A stretch of DNA of 64,000 nt from Pseudomonas sp. MPC6 (GTDB lineage: Bacteria; Pseudomonadota; Gammaproteobacteria; Pseudomonadales; Pseudomonadaceae), in the NCBI RefSeq assembly GCF_006094435.1, contig NZ_CP034783.1, positions 3,127,001 through 3,191,000 of the forward strand, read 5' to 3'. Below are positions 34,118 through 42,597 of the stretch, in pieces. The position numbers were made by a program, and so were the translations under genes. The notes below the pieces were generated by a model. The model was not told where the DNA came from. It saw nothing but the letters and a program-made list of their open reading frames with translations, and made no database searches. Each line of letters begins with the position of its first letter. Within the stretch, counting starts at the first letter, position 1.

Positions 34118-35514
34118 AAGGACCAAGAGAAACCGACTTCGCCTATCAGGCGGTATACCGTTACCTGACCAACCTGATCGAGGCGCCGGCCAGCGACACA
34201 CGGGTGCGCCTGCCGTCGTTGCGCCAGTTGGCGGACCGTCTGAGCGTGTCGATCTCGACGATTCAGTACGCCTACTCGCTGCTGGAGAAGGAAGGGCGGG
34301 TGTATTCGGTCGCCAAATCCGGTTATTACGCGTTGCCCGTGTCCTGCGTCATCGTGCCCGGCAGTGGTCATGACCTGCTCGAAACGGTCTATGTCAATGC
34401 CAGGCGTCCGGGCATGCTGGTCTTGAGCGCCGATGAGCCGGCGTTGTTGCAACCCCTGGACCGGCCGTTGCTGTTGCTGGAGCGGGAATTGCTGCGCCAG
34501 TATCCGCGCCAGCCGCAATCGTCTTCGCAGCCGTGCGGGGAGCTGGAACTGCGTGCGGCGCTGGCGGCGCGCTATACCTCCTCGCCACTGCGCTGCTGGC
34601 AAGCCGATGACGTGTACATCGGCGCAGACCTGCGTGGCGTCCTGGAAATATTGATCGCGGTGCTGTGCCTCAAGGACGCCACCGTGGTGGTCGAGTCGCC
34701 ATGCGACTGGGGGATTCTGCGCCTGCTGCAGGCCGCTGAGGTGGAGGTGATCGAGCTGCCGCTGCAAGCCTGCGGCGGTCTGGACGTCGAGCGGCTCAAG
34801 GTGTTGCTGGAGACCAGGCCGGTGCGCCTGGTGATGCTTTCATCCGCCATGAACATGCCGCGCGGCAGCCTGGCGCCCGACGACAACCGACACGCCATCG
34901 CGCGGCTGCTGGCGGAGCATGGGAGTTGGGTCCTGGAAAACGACTGCTACGGTGAACTCGGATTCGAGCCGGGCGGCCTGCGGTTTCGCGATCTGCTGGA
35001 CCCTGACCGGCTGCTGGTGTTTTCCACGTTCGAAAAAATCATCGGGCCCGAGGCACCCTACGGCTACCTGCTGTCGCGGCATCTGAAGGTTGAACTGCAG
35101 CGACAGTTTTTGCTGCGCTCGTTTCGCCTGTCGCCGATTCGCCAGAAAGCCATCGCCCGCTTGTACGTCAATGGCCGTATCGACCACCATCTCCAGGTAT
35201 TGCGGCGGTTGCTCAAGGATCGCAAAGTGCAGATGACCCAGTTGCTGCAGGAGCGTCTGGGCGATGCCTTGCAGTTCGTCGATCCCCAGGGTGGCGCGAC
35301 GATCTGGGCCCGCTCGCTGCGCCAGGTCGATGTGCATCGAGTGTTTCAGCGGCTGCTCAAGCACCAGGTGGTGATCGCGCCGGGAGAACTGTTCAGTCTG
35401 CAGGGGTTGCACTCGCAACATCTGCGCCTGAGCCATACGTTCGGCGGCGACCATGATCTCGCCGCCGTGCTGGGTCTGTTGGGGGATGCGTTGCGTCTGG
35501 AATCGATCGACTGA
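34099..35514 (+). CDS. MocR-type regulator (GntR HTH fused to aminotransferase fold)
   Basis: 471 residues. Winged HTH at about 12-75 ('RLPSLRQLADRLSVSISTIQ', 'YAYSLLEKEGRVYSVAKSGY') followed by a fold-type I PLP domain: 'VVVESPCDWGILRLLQAAEV', 'WVLENDCYGELGFE' (the Asp that holds the PLP nitrogen) and Lys313 in 'FSTFEKIIGPEAPYGYLL', which should form the Schiff base. Hence PLP binding is likely retained. MocR proteins sense PLP or an amino compound and control vitamin B6, GABA, taurine or similar genes. GTG at 34114, overlapping the previous stop by 4 bp, is an alternative start. The target may be the coupled upstream gene. Confidence 0.88.
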   Translation: MVGGTVKGPRETDFAYQAVYRYLTNLIEAPASDTRVRLPSLRQLADRLSVSISTIQYAYSLLEKEGRVYSVAKSGYYALPVSCVIVPGSGHDLLETVYVNARRPGMLVLSADEPALLQPLDRPLLLLERELLRQYPRQPQSSSQPCGELELRAALAARYTSSPLRCWQADDVYIGADLRGVLEILIAVLCLKDATVVVESPCDWGILRLLQAAEVEVIELPLQACGGLDVERLKVLLETRPVRLVMLSSAMNMPRGSLAPDDNRHAIARLLAEHGSWVLENDCYGELGFEPGGLRFRDLLDPDRLLVFSTFEKIIGPEAPYGYLLSRHLKVELQRQFLLRSFRLSPIRQKAIARLYVNGRIDHHLQVLRRLLKDRKVQMTQLLQERLGDALQFVDPQGGATIWARSLRQVDVHRVFQRLLKHQVVIAPGELFSLQGLHSQHLRLSHTFGGDHDLAAVLGLLGDALRLESID

Positions 35515-35637
35515 TCTGTTTTTGGCGAAGCCGGCGCGTTTTATAGCGTCGCTTGCGGGATCGTTAATATCGCGCTGCGGTCAAACTGCCAGTAAACTGC
35601 GCCAATTCCTGACCCACTCTATTCCCGAGGTTTTGCA

Positions 35638-37284
35638 ATGACACTCAGTCCTTTTGCGGGCAAACCGGCACCGGCAGAACTGTTGGTCGACATCCCGCGA
35701 CTGGTGACGGCCTATTATACCGGCCAGCCTGATGCCGCCATCTCCACCCAGCGCGTAGCCTTCGGCACGTCCGGGCACCGAGGCAGCTCGTTCGACTTGA
35801 GTTTCAACGAATGGCACGTGCTGGCGATCAGCCAGGCGATTTGCCTGTACCGCGAAGCCCAGGGCATCGATGGCCCGCTGTTCGTCGGTATCGACACTCA
35901 CGCGCTGTCCACCCCGGCCGGCGCCAGCGCACTCGAGGTGCTGGCCGCCAACGGCGTGACAGTGATGATCGCCGAAGGTGACGAATACACCCCGACGCCG
36001 GCCATTTCCCATGCGATCCTCTGCTACAACCGCGGGCGCACATCGGGCCTGGCGGATGGCATCGTGATCACGCCGTCCCATAACCCGCCGCAAAGCGGTG
36101 GCTATAAATACAACCCTACCAATGGCGGCCCGGCCGATACCCACATCACCAAGTGGATCGAAGCCAAGGCCAACGAACTGCTCGGCAACAAGCTGGCCGG
36201 CGTCAAGCGCATCAGCTACGAGCAGGCGTTGAAGGCGGGCACCACCCATCGTCACGATTACCTCAACACCTATGTCGCCGACCTGATCAACGTGATCGAC
36301 TTCGATGCCATTCGCGATGCCGGTTTGCATCTGGGCGTCGATCCGCTGGGCGGAGCAGGGGTGCGCTACTGGTCGGCGATTGCCGAGCATTACCGTCTGG
36401 ACCTGGAAGTGGTCAATAAAGAGGTGGATTCCACGTTCCGCTTCATGACCGTCGACTGGGACGGGCAGATCCGCATGGACCCATCGTCGCCTTATGCGAT
36501 GCAAGGCCTGATCGGCCTGAAAGAACGCTTCGACGTGGCATTTGCCTGTGATCCCGATCACGATCGCCATGGCATCGTGACCCCGTCCGGCGGCCTGCTG
36601 GCGCCGAACAACTACTTGGCGGTGACCATTGATTACCTGTTCCAGAACCGACCGCTATGGCGCGCCGATGCCGCCGTGGGTAAGACCGTGGTCAGCAGCG
36701 GCTTGATCGATCGCGTCGCCAAGCGCCTGGGTCGGCGACTGTACGAAGTACCGGTCGGCTTCAAGTGGTTCGCCGAGGGGCTGTTCGACGGTTCACTGGG
36801 CTTTGGTGGCGAAGAAAGCGCCGGCGCTTCGTTCCTGCGCAAGGATGGCAGCGTCTGGTGCACCGACAAGGACGGCTTGATCCCGGCCTTGCTGGCAGCG
36901 GAAATGACCGCCCGCACCGGTCGCGACCCAAGCCAGGCCTATCGCGCCCTGACCGATGAACTGGGCGAACCGTTCTCGGTGCGGGTCGACGCCAAGGCCA
37001 ATCCAGCGCAGAAAGCCTTGCTGGGCAAGCTGTCCCCGGATCAGGTGACCTCGACCCAACTGGCGGGCGAAGCCATCCAGAGCATCCTCAGCCATGCGCC
37101 GGGTAACGACCAGGCCATCGGTGGCTTGAAAGTCATGACCGAGAATGGCTGGTTCGCGGCGCGGCCGTCGGGCACGGAAGACATCTACAAGATCTACGCC
37201 GAGAGCTTTGTCAGTGACGAGCACCTCAAGCAGTTGGTTGCCGAAGCTCAAACCCTGGTGGATGGCGCCATTTCTGTGAAATAA
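35638..37284 (+). CDS. pgm: Phosphoglucomutase (alpha-D-glucose-phosphate specific)
   Basis: 548 residues, full length for the bacterial Pgm family. The catalytic phosphoserine loop is '[20 protein letters not shown]' (Ser near 145), the metal loop '[12 protein letters not shown]', the sugar loop '[17 protein letters not shown]' (GEES), and the phosphate loop '[16 protein letters not shown]'. It interconverts glucose 1-phosphate and glucose 6-phosphate in the cytoplasm, feeding trehalose, glycogen and surface glycan synthesis. It is monocistronic, followed by a REP pair and a shared terminator. Confidence 0.96.
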   Translation: MTLSPFAGKPAPAELLVDIPRLVTAYYTGQPDAAISTQRVAFGTSGHRGSSFDLSFNEWHVLAISQAICLYREAQGIDGPLFVGIDTHALSTPAGASALEVLAANGVTVMIAEGDEYTPTPAISHAILCYNRGRTSGLADGIVITPSHNPPQSGGYKYNPTNGGPADTHITKWIEAKANELLGNKLAGVKRISYEQALKAGTTHRHDYLNTYVADLINVIDFDAIRDAGLHLGVDPLGGAGVRYWSAIAEHYRLDLEVVNKEVDSTFRFMTVDWDGQIRMDPSSPYAMQGLIGLKERFDVAFACDPDHDRHGIVTPSGGLLAPNNYLAVTIDYLFQNRPLWRADAAVGKTVVSSGLIDRVAKRLGRRLYEVPVGFKWFAEGLFDGSLGFGGEESAGASFLRKDGSVWCTDKDGLIPALLAAEMTARTGRDPSQAYRALTDELGEPFSVRVDAKANPAQKALLGKLSPDQVTSTQLAGEAIQSILSHAPGNDQAIGGLKVMTENGWFAARPSGTEDIYKIYAESFVSDEHLKQLVAEAQTLVDGAISVK

Positions 37285-37289
37285 GTGAG

Positions 37290-37385
37290 GGCCTCATCGC
37301 GGGCAAGCCCGCTCCCACAGTGATCCAGTGAACACAGATTCTGTGTCGAACATGATCCCCTGTAGGCGCTGGCTTGCCAGCGTAG
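37290..37385. repeat. REP pair downstream of pgm
   Basis: 'CGCGGGCAAGCCCGCTCCCA' at about 37297-37316 and 'TGTAGGCGCTGGCTTGCCAG' at about 37362-37381 are two imperfect palindromic REP units of Pseudomonas type, of different subclass, forming a degenerate BIME. Confidence 0.65.
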
Positions 37386-37421
37386 GCGTCGGAACAGTCA
37401 CCACCATAAATTCGGCTAAAC

Positions 37422-37456
37422 AAAAAAGGGCGACCCATCACGGTCGCCCCTTTTTT
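37422..37456. terminator. Bidirectional terminator between pgm and pirin genes
   Basis: An A-run, GGGCGACC (37428-37435), loop CATCAC, GGTCGCCC (37442-37449) and a T-run of seven or more. It serves convergent transcripts of pgm (+) and the pirin gene (-). Confidence 0.92.
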
Positions 37457-37474
37457 TACCCTGCATTCAAACGA

Positions 37475-38170
37475 TCAAGCCAGATCCACCAACACGATTT
37501 CACTGTCCTCGATCGCCGTCACCCGCAACACCTGCTCGTCGACCACCGCCACCCCGTCTCGAGCTTGTGCACGCAAGCCATTGACTTCAATGACCCCGGT
37601 CGCGGGAACCAGGTAGGCGCGGCGTCCGTTATCCAGGCGATACTCGGCGGATTCGCCGGCCTTCAGGTTGGCGGCCACCAGTCGAGCATCGGCACGGATC
37701 CGCAGGCTCTGATCGTCGCCGGACTTGCCGCTGGCCAGGGTCACGAATCCTTCGCGCTGGCCTTTGGGGAAAGGCTTGGCGCCCCACGACGGTGCCAGAC
37801 CGGACTCATTGGGGATGATCCAGATCTGGAAGATCCGGGTTGCGGTGGCTTCCAGGTTGTACTCGCTGTGGGCGATGCCGGTACCGGCGCTCATGACCTG
37901 AACGTCGCCCGCTTCGGTACGACCCTTGTTGCCCAGATTGTCTTCGTGAGTAATGGCGCCTTCACGGACATAGGTGATGATTTCCATGTCCCGGTGCGGG
38001 TGTTTCGGAAAACCGGTACCCGGGGCGATCACGTCGTCGTTCCATACCCGCAGGTTGCCCCAGTTCATGCGTTTCGGATCGTGGTACTCGGCGAACGAAA
38101 AGTGGTGGTGGGCATCCAACCAGCCGTGGTGGGCGCCGCCCAGGGAGTTGAAGGGTCTGAGTTCAAGCAT
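37475..38170 (-). CDS. Pirin family protein (YhhW-like bicupin)
   Basis: 231 residues: 'RPFNSLGGAHHGWLDAHHHF', the metal-binding cupin 'FPKHPHRDMEIITYVREGAI' with 'THEDNLGNKG' and 'VMSAGTGIAHSEYN' (His, His, His, Glu ligands), then a second cupin without ligands. YhhW relatives have quercetin 2,3-dioxygenase activity in vitro; the in vivo role is not known. It is a single gene with its own promoter region (38171-38407) and shares the terminator with pgm. Confidence 0.92.
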   Translation of the reverse strand: MLELRPFNSLGGAHHGWLDAHHHFSFAEYHDPKRMNWGNLRVWNDDVIAPGTGFPKHPHRDMEIITYVREGAITHEDNLGNKGRTEAGDVQVMSAGTGIAHSEYNLEATATRIFQIWIIPNESGLAPSWGAKPFPKGQREGFVTLASGKSGDDQSLRIRADARLVAANLKAGESAEYRLDNGRRAYLVPATGVIEVNGLRAQARDGVAVVDEQVLRVTAIEDSEIVLVDLA

Positions 38171-38407
38171 GATCGTCTCCGCAAAAGGTGGTTGATGGCG
38201 AGCATCATCTGTCAGGTACCGATCGATAAAAAGCGTAAAAAATGCCTGAATACAATCGAATTAGTCGATGTTTTAACGGCTCGACGGGTTCTTATCCAGC
38301 CTTCACTTCAGCGTATAAGCCAATGACCTGTAAGCATTTCACTAGAACTCAGGGGCAAATGCAGCCACCATAGTCCGCAACAGCCTCACACCCTGGAGTC
38401 CGCCCGC

Positions 38408-40882
38408 GTGCCGCAACACACCCCCGATCTTCCTCCCGAACTTCGCCCGCTGGCCGAGATGCCATGGCTCAAGCGTCTGGCCGCCCGGTTCTTTGGCCAT
38501 GGCCTGACGCGCCTGCGCGCGCAACATCGCGCGTCCTGGCTGCACGGCCAGGCTGACGGCTTTCGTAGCGGGCATAGCGCCGGCGTCGATTACGGCTATC
38601 AGGAAGGCAAGCTTGAAGGGCTTGAGGAGGGCCGGCAGGTATTGCTGATCCGCGATTCACGCGCCACCGAGCATCGCCCGCCCGGTATCGACGCCAATCT
38701 GTTCGACGACTGGCGCCTGCCACTGAGTGCAGAATTGAAGAAGCGCATGAAGGCTGACGTTGCCCGGTTGCTGGCGCCGCACGCCCAGCCCAGCACCGCC
38801 CAGTGGAAGATGATCTTCAGCGACACCCCCTCGACCTCGGTGATCGCCGGGGCGGGCGCGGGCAAGTCGACCACGCTGGTGCTGCGGATTTTGCTGCTCA
38901 GCCACTATCTGGGCTTCGAATTGAGCTCGATGACGGTAGTGACCTTTACCCGTGAGTCGCGCAAGGACTTCATCAACAAGCTGGTCGAACTGTTTGCGCT
39001 CTGGGGGCGGGCGCTCAGTCTCAAGGAGGCGCGGGATCTGGTGCGCACGTTCCACTCGCGCATCCTGCCAATGGTTCGCAGCCTGCCGGGCTTCGAGCGG
39101 CTGCAAGCCTTTGAAAACCTCAGCAACCGTGTACAAACCGGCGACGAGGAAGTCGACAGCAATCCGTTCGACCTGCGCATCAATGATGCCCAGCGCCAGC
39201 AGCTCAACGCCTGCTATCACAGCCTGCATACCCGGGATGAGCGTTTTCGTGAACTGATCAAGCCTTTGTCGCGTCATGCCTTGCAACTCAAGGAGCTGGA
39301 GCGTGATCACCCGGACGTGCAAAAACGCATGGCCGTGACCGAACTGGCGGCCAAGCGTGATGAAGAGCTGTGCGATGTCATTGAAGACCTGTGGTTCCGC
39401 GCCGGTGCCTGGCCGATCAACGGCATCGAGCCCAATCGCCAGACGTTCGATATCAACGGCGCCACCTTCCATTGCCACGGCTATATTCCGAGCCTGGACG
39501 CCTGGGTGGTGCTGGGTTTCGATCCCCGGGAAAACCCGCAAGTCAGTCGTCCGAACGCCAAGCTTTCGGTTCGCGCGGAATGGGCGGTAAAGCGCACCTT
39601 GTTTCAAGCTTTCTGTCATAAGCCATTGATATGGCTTGATAGTTATGAGTCGTCAAAGCGGGTGTTGGCGTCGCTTGCCGGCGATGCCAGCGCCGGTCCC
39701 GGCTTCGACTACAAGGTCAAGGGCGAGCTTGCTTCGCCACCGCTGCTGGATTGTTTCGTGGCGGCGGCGGGGTTTATCGAGAACCTCGGGCTGGATGTTC
39801 CGCACGCGGTAGGGCAAATGAGTTTTGCCAAGGATGACCCGGACCGGTTTTTCTTCGAGGCTTTAAGCCTGTTCTGGCGAGCACTGGAAGACCACCTGCT
39901 TGACCAGAAACCGCCGGTGATGACCTACAACCGGATGTTCGCCTTGTTCAGCGAGCACTCGCCGGAAAATCTGAAACTGCTGAACGATGAGCTGCTGCGG
40001 CCGATGTCGCACCTGATGATCGATGAATTCCAGGACGTTTCGCCGCAGATCGTCTCCTGGATCCGCGCCAGCCTGACCGAGATCCGCAGTCGCGGGCCAG
40101 CCATGCATGTGGGGCGTGGTGCGCAACATTCGTCGTTGCTCTGTGTTGGCGATGACTGGCAGTCCATCTATGGCTGGCGCGGCAGTTCGCCGAGCTATTT
40201 CATGGAATTCAGCAAGGAATTCCCGTCACCGGGCACGACCAGGGTCATGCTCAGCGACAACTACCGCAGTCACCAGCACATCATCGATGCCGCCGAACAT
40301 ATCGTGCGCGCCGCACCGGCAATCGCGGGCAAGAAGGCCAAGGCCAGTGGCGAACCGAAGGCGTTGCTGCCGGTCAATGTGCTCGATCGGGATGATCAAG
40401 GCATGGCCGCACGCTTGATCGAGCACTACAGAAAGGGCGATTCAATCTTGATGCTTTATCGAAAAAGTAGCGATAAAGCATTGATAGAACAGCATATTCA
40501 ACCTGTAGTTAATGTAGATTCTAGCTTGCCCCATGACGCGCGACGGCTGAAACAATTGACCTACCACAGTGCCAAGGGGCTTCAGGCGGACGCGGTATTC
40601 CTGCTGGGGGATTGTCAGCACCTGACCTGTTCACCCTACAAGAACCAGGTCTACCGCATGGCGGGTCTGGGCAAGGCGGGCGACAGTGAAGCGTATGACA
40701 ATGCGCAGAAAGACGAAATCCTGCGCCTGGCTTATGTCGGCATCACTCGGGCGGTGAGTCACTGCTACTGGTACGTCGACGGTCAGGACACCCAGGCGGC
40801 CAACATGCCCAAGGCCTCCGACCGGATCGGCAAGGGCAAGGCCTTCTTCGTCGATCACCGCCAGGGCAAGACATCGGCGTGA
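38408..40882 (+). CDS. UvrD/Rep-like superfamily 1 DNA helicase
   Basis: 824 residues from GTG 38408. After about 140 N-terminal residues with a basic region, it shows the SF1A motifs: Walker A 'SVIAGAGAGKSTTLVLRI' (about 143-160), 'VVTFTRESRKDFINKLVELF', Walker B 'LMIDEFQDVSPQI' (about 535), 'LCVGDDWQSIYGWRGSSPSY', 'LSDNYRSHQHI', 'LTYHSAKGLQADAVFLLG' and 'LRLAYVGITRAVSHCYWYVD'. It is an ATP-driven 3'-5' DNA translocase of the helicase IV/UvrD group. A long insertion (about 240-480) with no nuclease motif separates motifs Ia and II. It is probably a repair protein; no co-operonic partner. Confidence 0.9.
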   Translation: MPQHTPDLPPELRPLAEMPWLKRLAARFFGHGLTRLRAQHRASWLHGQADGFRSGHSAGVDYGYQEGKLEGLEEGRQVLLIRDSRATEHRPPGIDANLFDDWRLPLSAELKKRMKADVARLLAPHAQPSTAQWKMIFSDTPSTSVIAGAGAGKSTTLVLRILLLSHYLGFELSSMTVVTFTRESRKDFINKLVELFALWGRALSLKEARDLVRTFHSRILPMVRSLPGFERLQAFENLSNRVQTGDEEVDSNPFDLRINDAQRQQLNACYHSLHTRDERFRELIKPLSRHALQLKELERDHPDVQKRMAVTELAAKRDEELCDVIEDLWFRAGAWPINGIEPNRQTFDINGATFHCHGYIPSLDAWVVLGFDPRENPQVSRPNAKLSVRAEWAVKRTLFQAFCHKPLIWLDSYESSKRVLASLAGDASAGPGFDYKVKGELASPPLLDCFVAAAGFIENLGLDVPHAVGQMSFAKDDPDRFFFEALSLFWRALEDHLLDQKPPVMTYNRMFALFSEHSPENLKLLNDELLRPMSHLMIDEFQDVSPQIVSWIRASLTEIRSRGPAMHVGRGAQHSSLLCVGDDWQSIYGWRGSSPSYFMEFSKEFPSPGTTRVMLSDNYRSHQHIIDAAEHIVRAAPAIAGKKAKASGEPKALLPVNVLDRDDQGMAARLIEHYRKGDSILMLYRKSSDKALIEQHIQPVVNVDSSLPHDARRLKQLTYHSAKGLQADAVFLLGDCQHLTCSPYKNQVYRMAGLGKAGDSEAYDNAQKDEILRLAYVGITRAVSHCYWYVDGQDTQAANMPKASDRIGKGKAFFVDHRQGKTSA

Positions 40883-40916
40883 ACCTCAAAGCCCCAGCCC
40901 CAGGTGGACGCAAACC

Positions 40917-41115
40917 CCCTGTAGGAGCTGGCTTGCCAGCGAAGACGTCCGCACGGCCGATGATGAAGGCGCCTGACCTGACGCTTTCGCTGGCAAGCCA
41001 GCTCCTACAGGGCGGCGGTTGCCAGCATTTGCGGAGGTCTTCTCTGCAGTGCTGCGATCCGACAAGCCCGTTCATTGAACGCATTTCCCCTGTAGGAGCT
41101 GCCGCAGGCTCGGGC
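40917..41115. repeat. Inverted REP pair plus a third REP downstream of helicase
   Basis: 'CTGTAGGAGCTGGCTTGCCA' (from 40918) and its reverse complement ending at about 41012 form a long inverted pair (arms of about 25 bp, spacing about 45 bp). A further, different unit 'CTGTAGGAGCTGCCGCAGGC' begins at about 41092. These are BIME-type elements; the intergenic stretch 40883-41191 holds them and a terminator but no gene. Confidence 0.85.
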
Positions 41116-41147
41116 CGCGTTCGGACGATCTTTTGATCTTGCCCCAC

Positions 41148-41170
41148 AAAAAAGCCCACATGATGTGGGC
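41148..41170 (-). terminator. Terminator of the DUF1652 gene
   Basis: GCCCACA (41154-41160) / TGTGGGC (41164-41170) with six A on the left, which become a U-run on the reverse-strand transcript just after the stop codon at 41192. Confidence 0.8.
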
Positions 41171-41191
41171 GTGTTGTGGGTGATTCAGCCT

Positions 41192-41467
41192 TCAGGCATA
41201 ACTCCTGAGGGCCATCGGCGGAATGAAAGCCTCGAGCTCATCCTCCACCGCTTCGATTATTCGCTCTACATCCGCCGCATTCATGACCGTCGCGCAGGGG
41301 ATGCCGGCGATGGCGATCATGGTCTCGCCACTGGCACGGTCAAACAGACGGGCAATCATACTGCCCGGCGCATCCATGCTCGCCTCGAAACCCATGGGAT
41401 GAAAATGCCAGCGCATAAGCTGGCAGGCGTTGGGAAAGGTGACTTTGTTATTAAACCCTTTATTCAT
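41192..41467 (-). CDS. DUF1652 protein
   Basis: 91 residues: 'FPNACQLMRWHFHPMGFEAS', 'MIARLFDRASGETMIAIAGI' and 'AADVERIIEAVEDELEAFIP'. This is the Pseudomonas-specific DUF1652 family, small soluble proteins without known function. Monocistronic, with its own terminator. Confidence 0.85.
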   Translation of the reverse strand: MNKGFNNKVTFPNACQLMRWHFHPMGFEASMDAPGSMIARLFDRASGETMIAIAGIPCATVMNAADVERIIEAVEDELEAFIPPMALRSYA

Positions 41468-41583
41468 GTGTAGCCCGCCTTCTTCATCGAGCGCTTCCGT
41501 TAGCTCATGTTAGGTGGGAAGAGCCTTCATTGGCTCAACCGGTGACGCCCTTAAAAGTAGCATCTGCTTGTGAAAATAATGTG

Positions 41584-41657
41584 GATTTTTCAGGCCGTTT
41601 AGCGATTGGTTCAGTTTTTTTTGACGCAAGTCACCCTTGGCTGATTTTTTCAGGCCG
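41584..41657. promoter_or_regulatory. Direct repeat upstream of the AraC-family gene
   Basis: GATTTTTCAGGCCG (41584-41597) and GATTTTTTCAGGCCG (41643-41657) are near-identical direct repeats about 60 bp apart, ending 75 bp before the AraC-type gene. Direct repeats are the usual binding sites of AraC proteins, so this may be its autoregulatory site or a site for a divergent regulator. Confidence 0.4.
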
Positions 41658-41731
41658 GGGTCGGCAGGGTTTGACCATTGTCGTCGGGGCGGAATTTCGG
41701 CAAGCTCGGTTTTTTTTTCGTCGAGTCTCTT

Positions 41732-42547
41732 ATGCATGCCGATGATGATGGTCCGTTGCAAACCCAGGCTACGGGCGAGACGGTGATGCGTTACCACCTG
41801 TGCTGGAAGCACCGGGATCTGGACGGAGTCATGGCGCTGTTTCACCCCGATGTGCAATACAACGACTTTTTCCAGAACCGGGTGATGGGCCTCGACGAAT
41901 TGCATGAGTACGTGCGCGGCAGCATGCCACGGGATCCGGATGAAGCCCTGGAGCACTCCGACCGTATTCGTCTGGACGGCAACACCGCGTTCATCCAGTA
42001 CCGCATCACCCTGCGCGGCGGCGAAGGCCTGGTGTCGTTCCGGGCCAGCGAGGCGATCACCGTGCGTGACGGGCTGATCTGGCGAGTCAACGAATACGCC
42101 TCCCTGGTGCATGAGCAGCCCGCCAGCAAAACCGCCGGCAGTCAGCGCCCGGCTGTCAGTCGGCTCGGTCTGTCGCCACGGCAGCTGAGTTTCATGGCGC
42201 AAGACCTGCAACAGTATTTCCAGAAGCGCCAGCCGTATCTGGATCCCGAACTCGACCTGCAGCGGGTGGCCGGGGAATGCGGCTACAGCCGCAATCAGAT
42301 TTCCTATCTACTGAATCAGGTGCTTGGCCAGAGCTTCTACCAATACGTCAACCAGGCGCGACTGCAACATCTGCTCGCGGCGCTGGAGGGTGCCATGCCG
42401 CCGTTGCGCATCGACGAACTGGCCTTTGCCGCCGGCTTCAATTCCCTGTCGGCGTTCTATAAATGCTTCCGCCAGCACACCGGCCTTTCGCCGAACGCCT
42501 ATGCCAAACAAATTTCTCTGCGTGCACGCGCGCAAGACAGCCTCTAG
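41732..42547 (+). CDS. AraC-family regulator with N-terminal SnoaL/NTF2-like domain
   Basis: The start at 41732 is chosen; the 18 codons before it are low complexity. 271 residues. Residues about 10-125 form a SnoaL/NTF2-like cone ('MRYHLCWKHRDLDGVMALFH', 'DVQYNDFF', 'RVMGLDELHEYVRGSMP', 'VRDGLIWRVNEYASLV'), a probable ligand pocket; residues about 160-265 form two AraC HTHs ('LDLQRVAGECGYSRNQISYL', 'RIDELAFAAGFNSLSAFYKC', 'FRQHTGLSPNAYAKQI'). The usual AraC sensor is a cupin, so this arrangement is less common. It is 50 bp upstream of the FAD oxidase and is very likely its activator. Confidence 0.88.
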   Translation: MHADDDGPLQTQATGETVMRYHLCWKHRDLDGVMALFHPDVQYNDFFQNRVMGLDELHEYVRGSMPRDPDEALEHSDRIRLDGNTAFIQYRITLRGGEGLVSFRASEAITVRDGLIWRVNEYASLVHEQPASKTAGSQRPAVSRLGLSPRQLSFMAQDLQQYFQKRQPYLDPELDLQRVAGECGYSRNQISYLLNQVLGQSFYQYVNQARLQHLLAALEGAMPPLRIDELAFAAGFNSLSAFYKCFRQHTGLSPNAYAKQISLRARAQDSL

Positions 42548-42597
42548 GTCCACGCACTAGGATCGACGCCATCGAAGTTTGAGTGGCGGAGTCTGGC

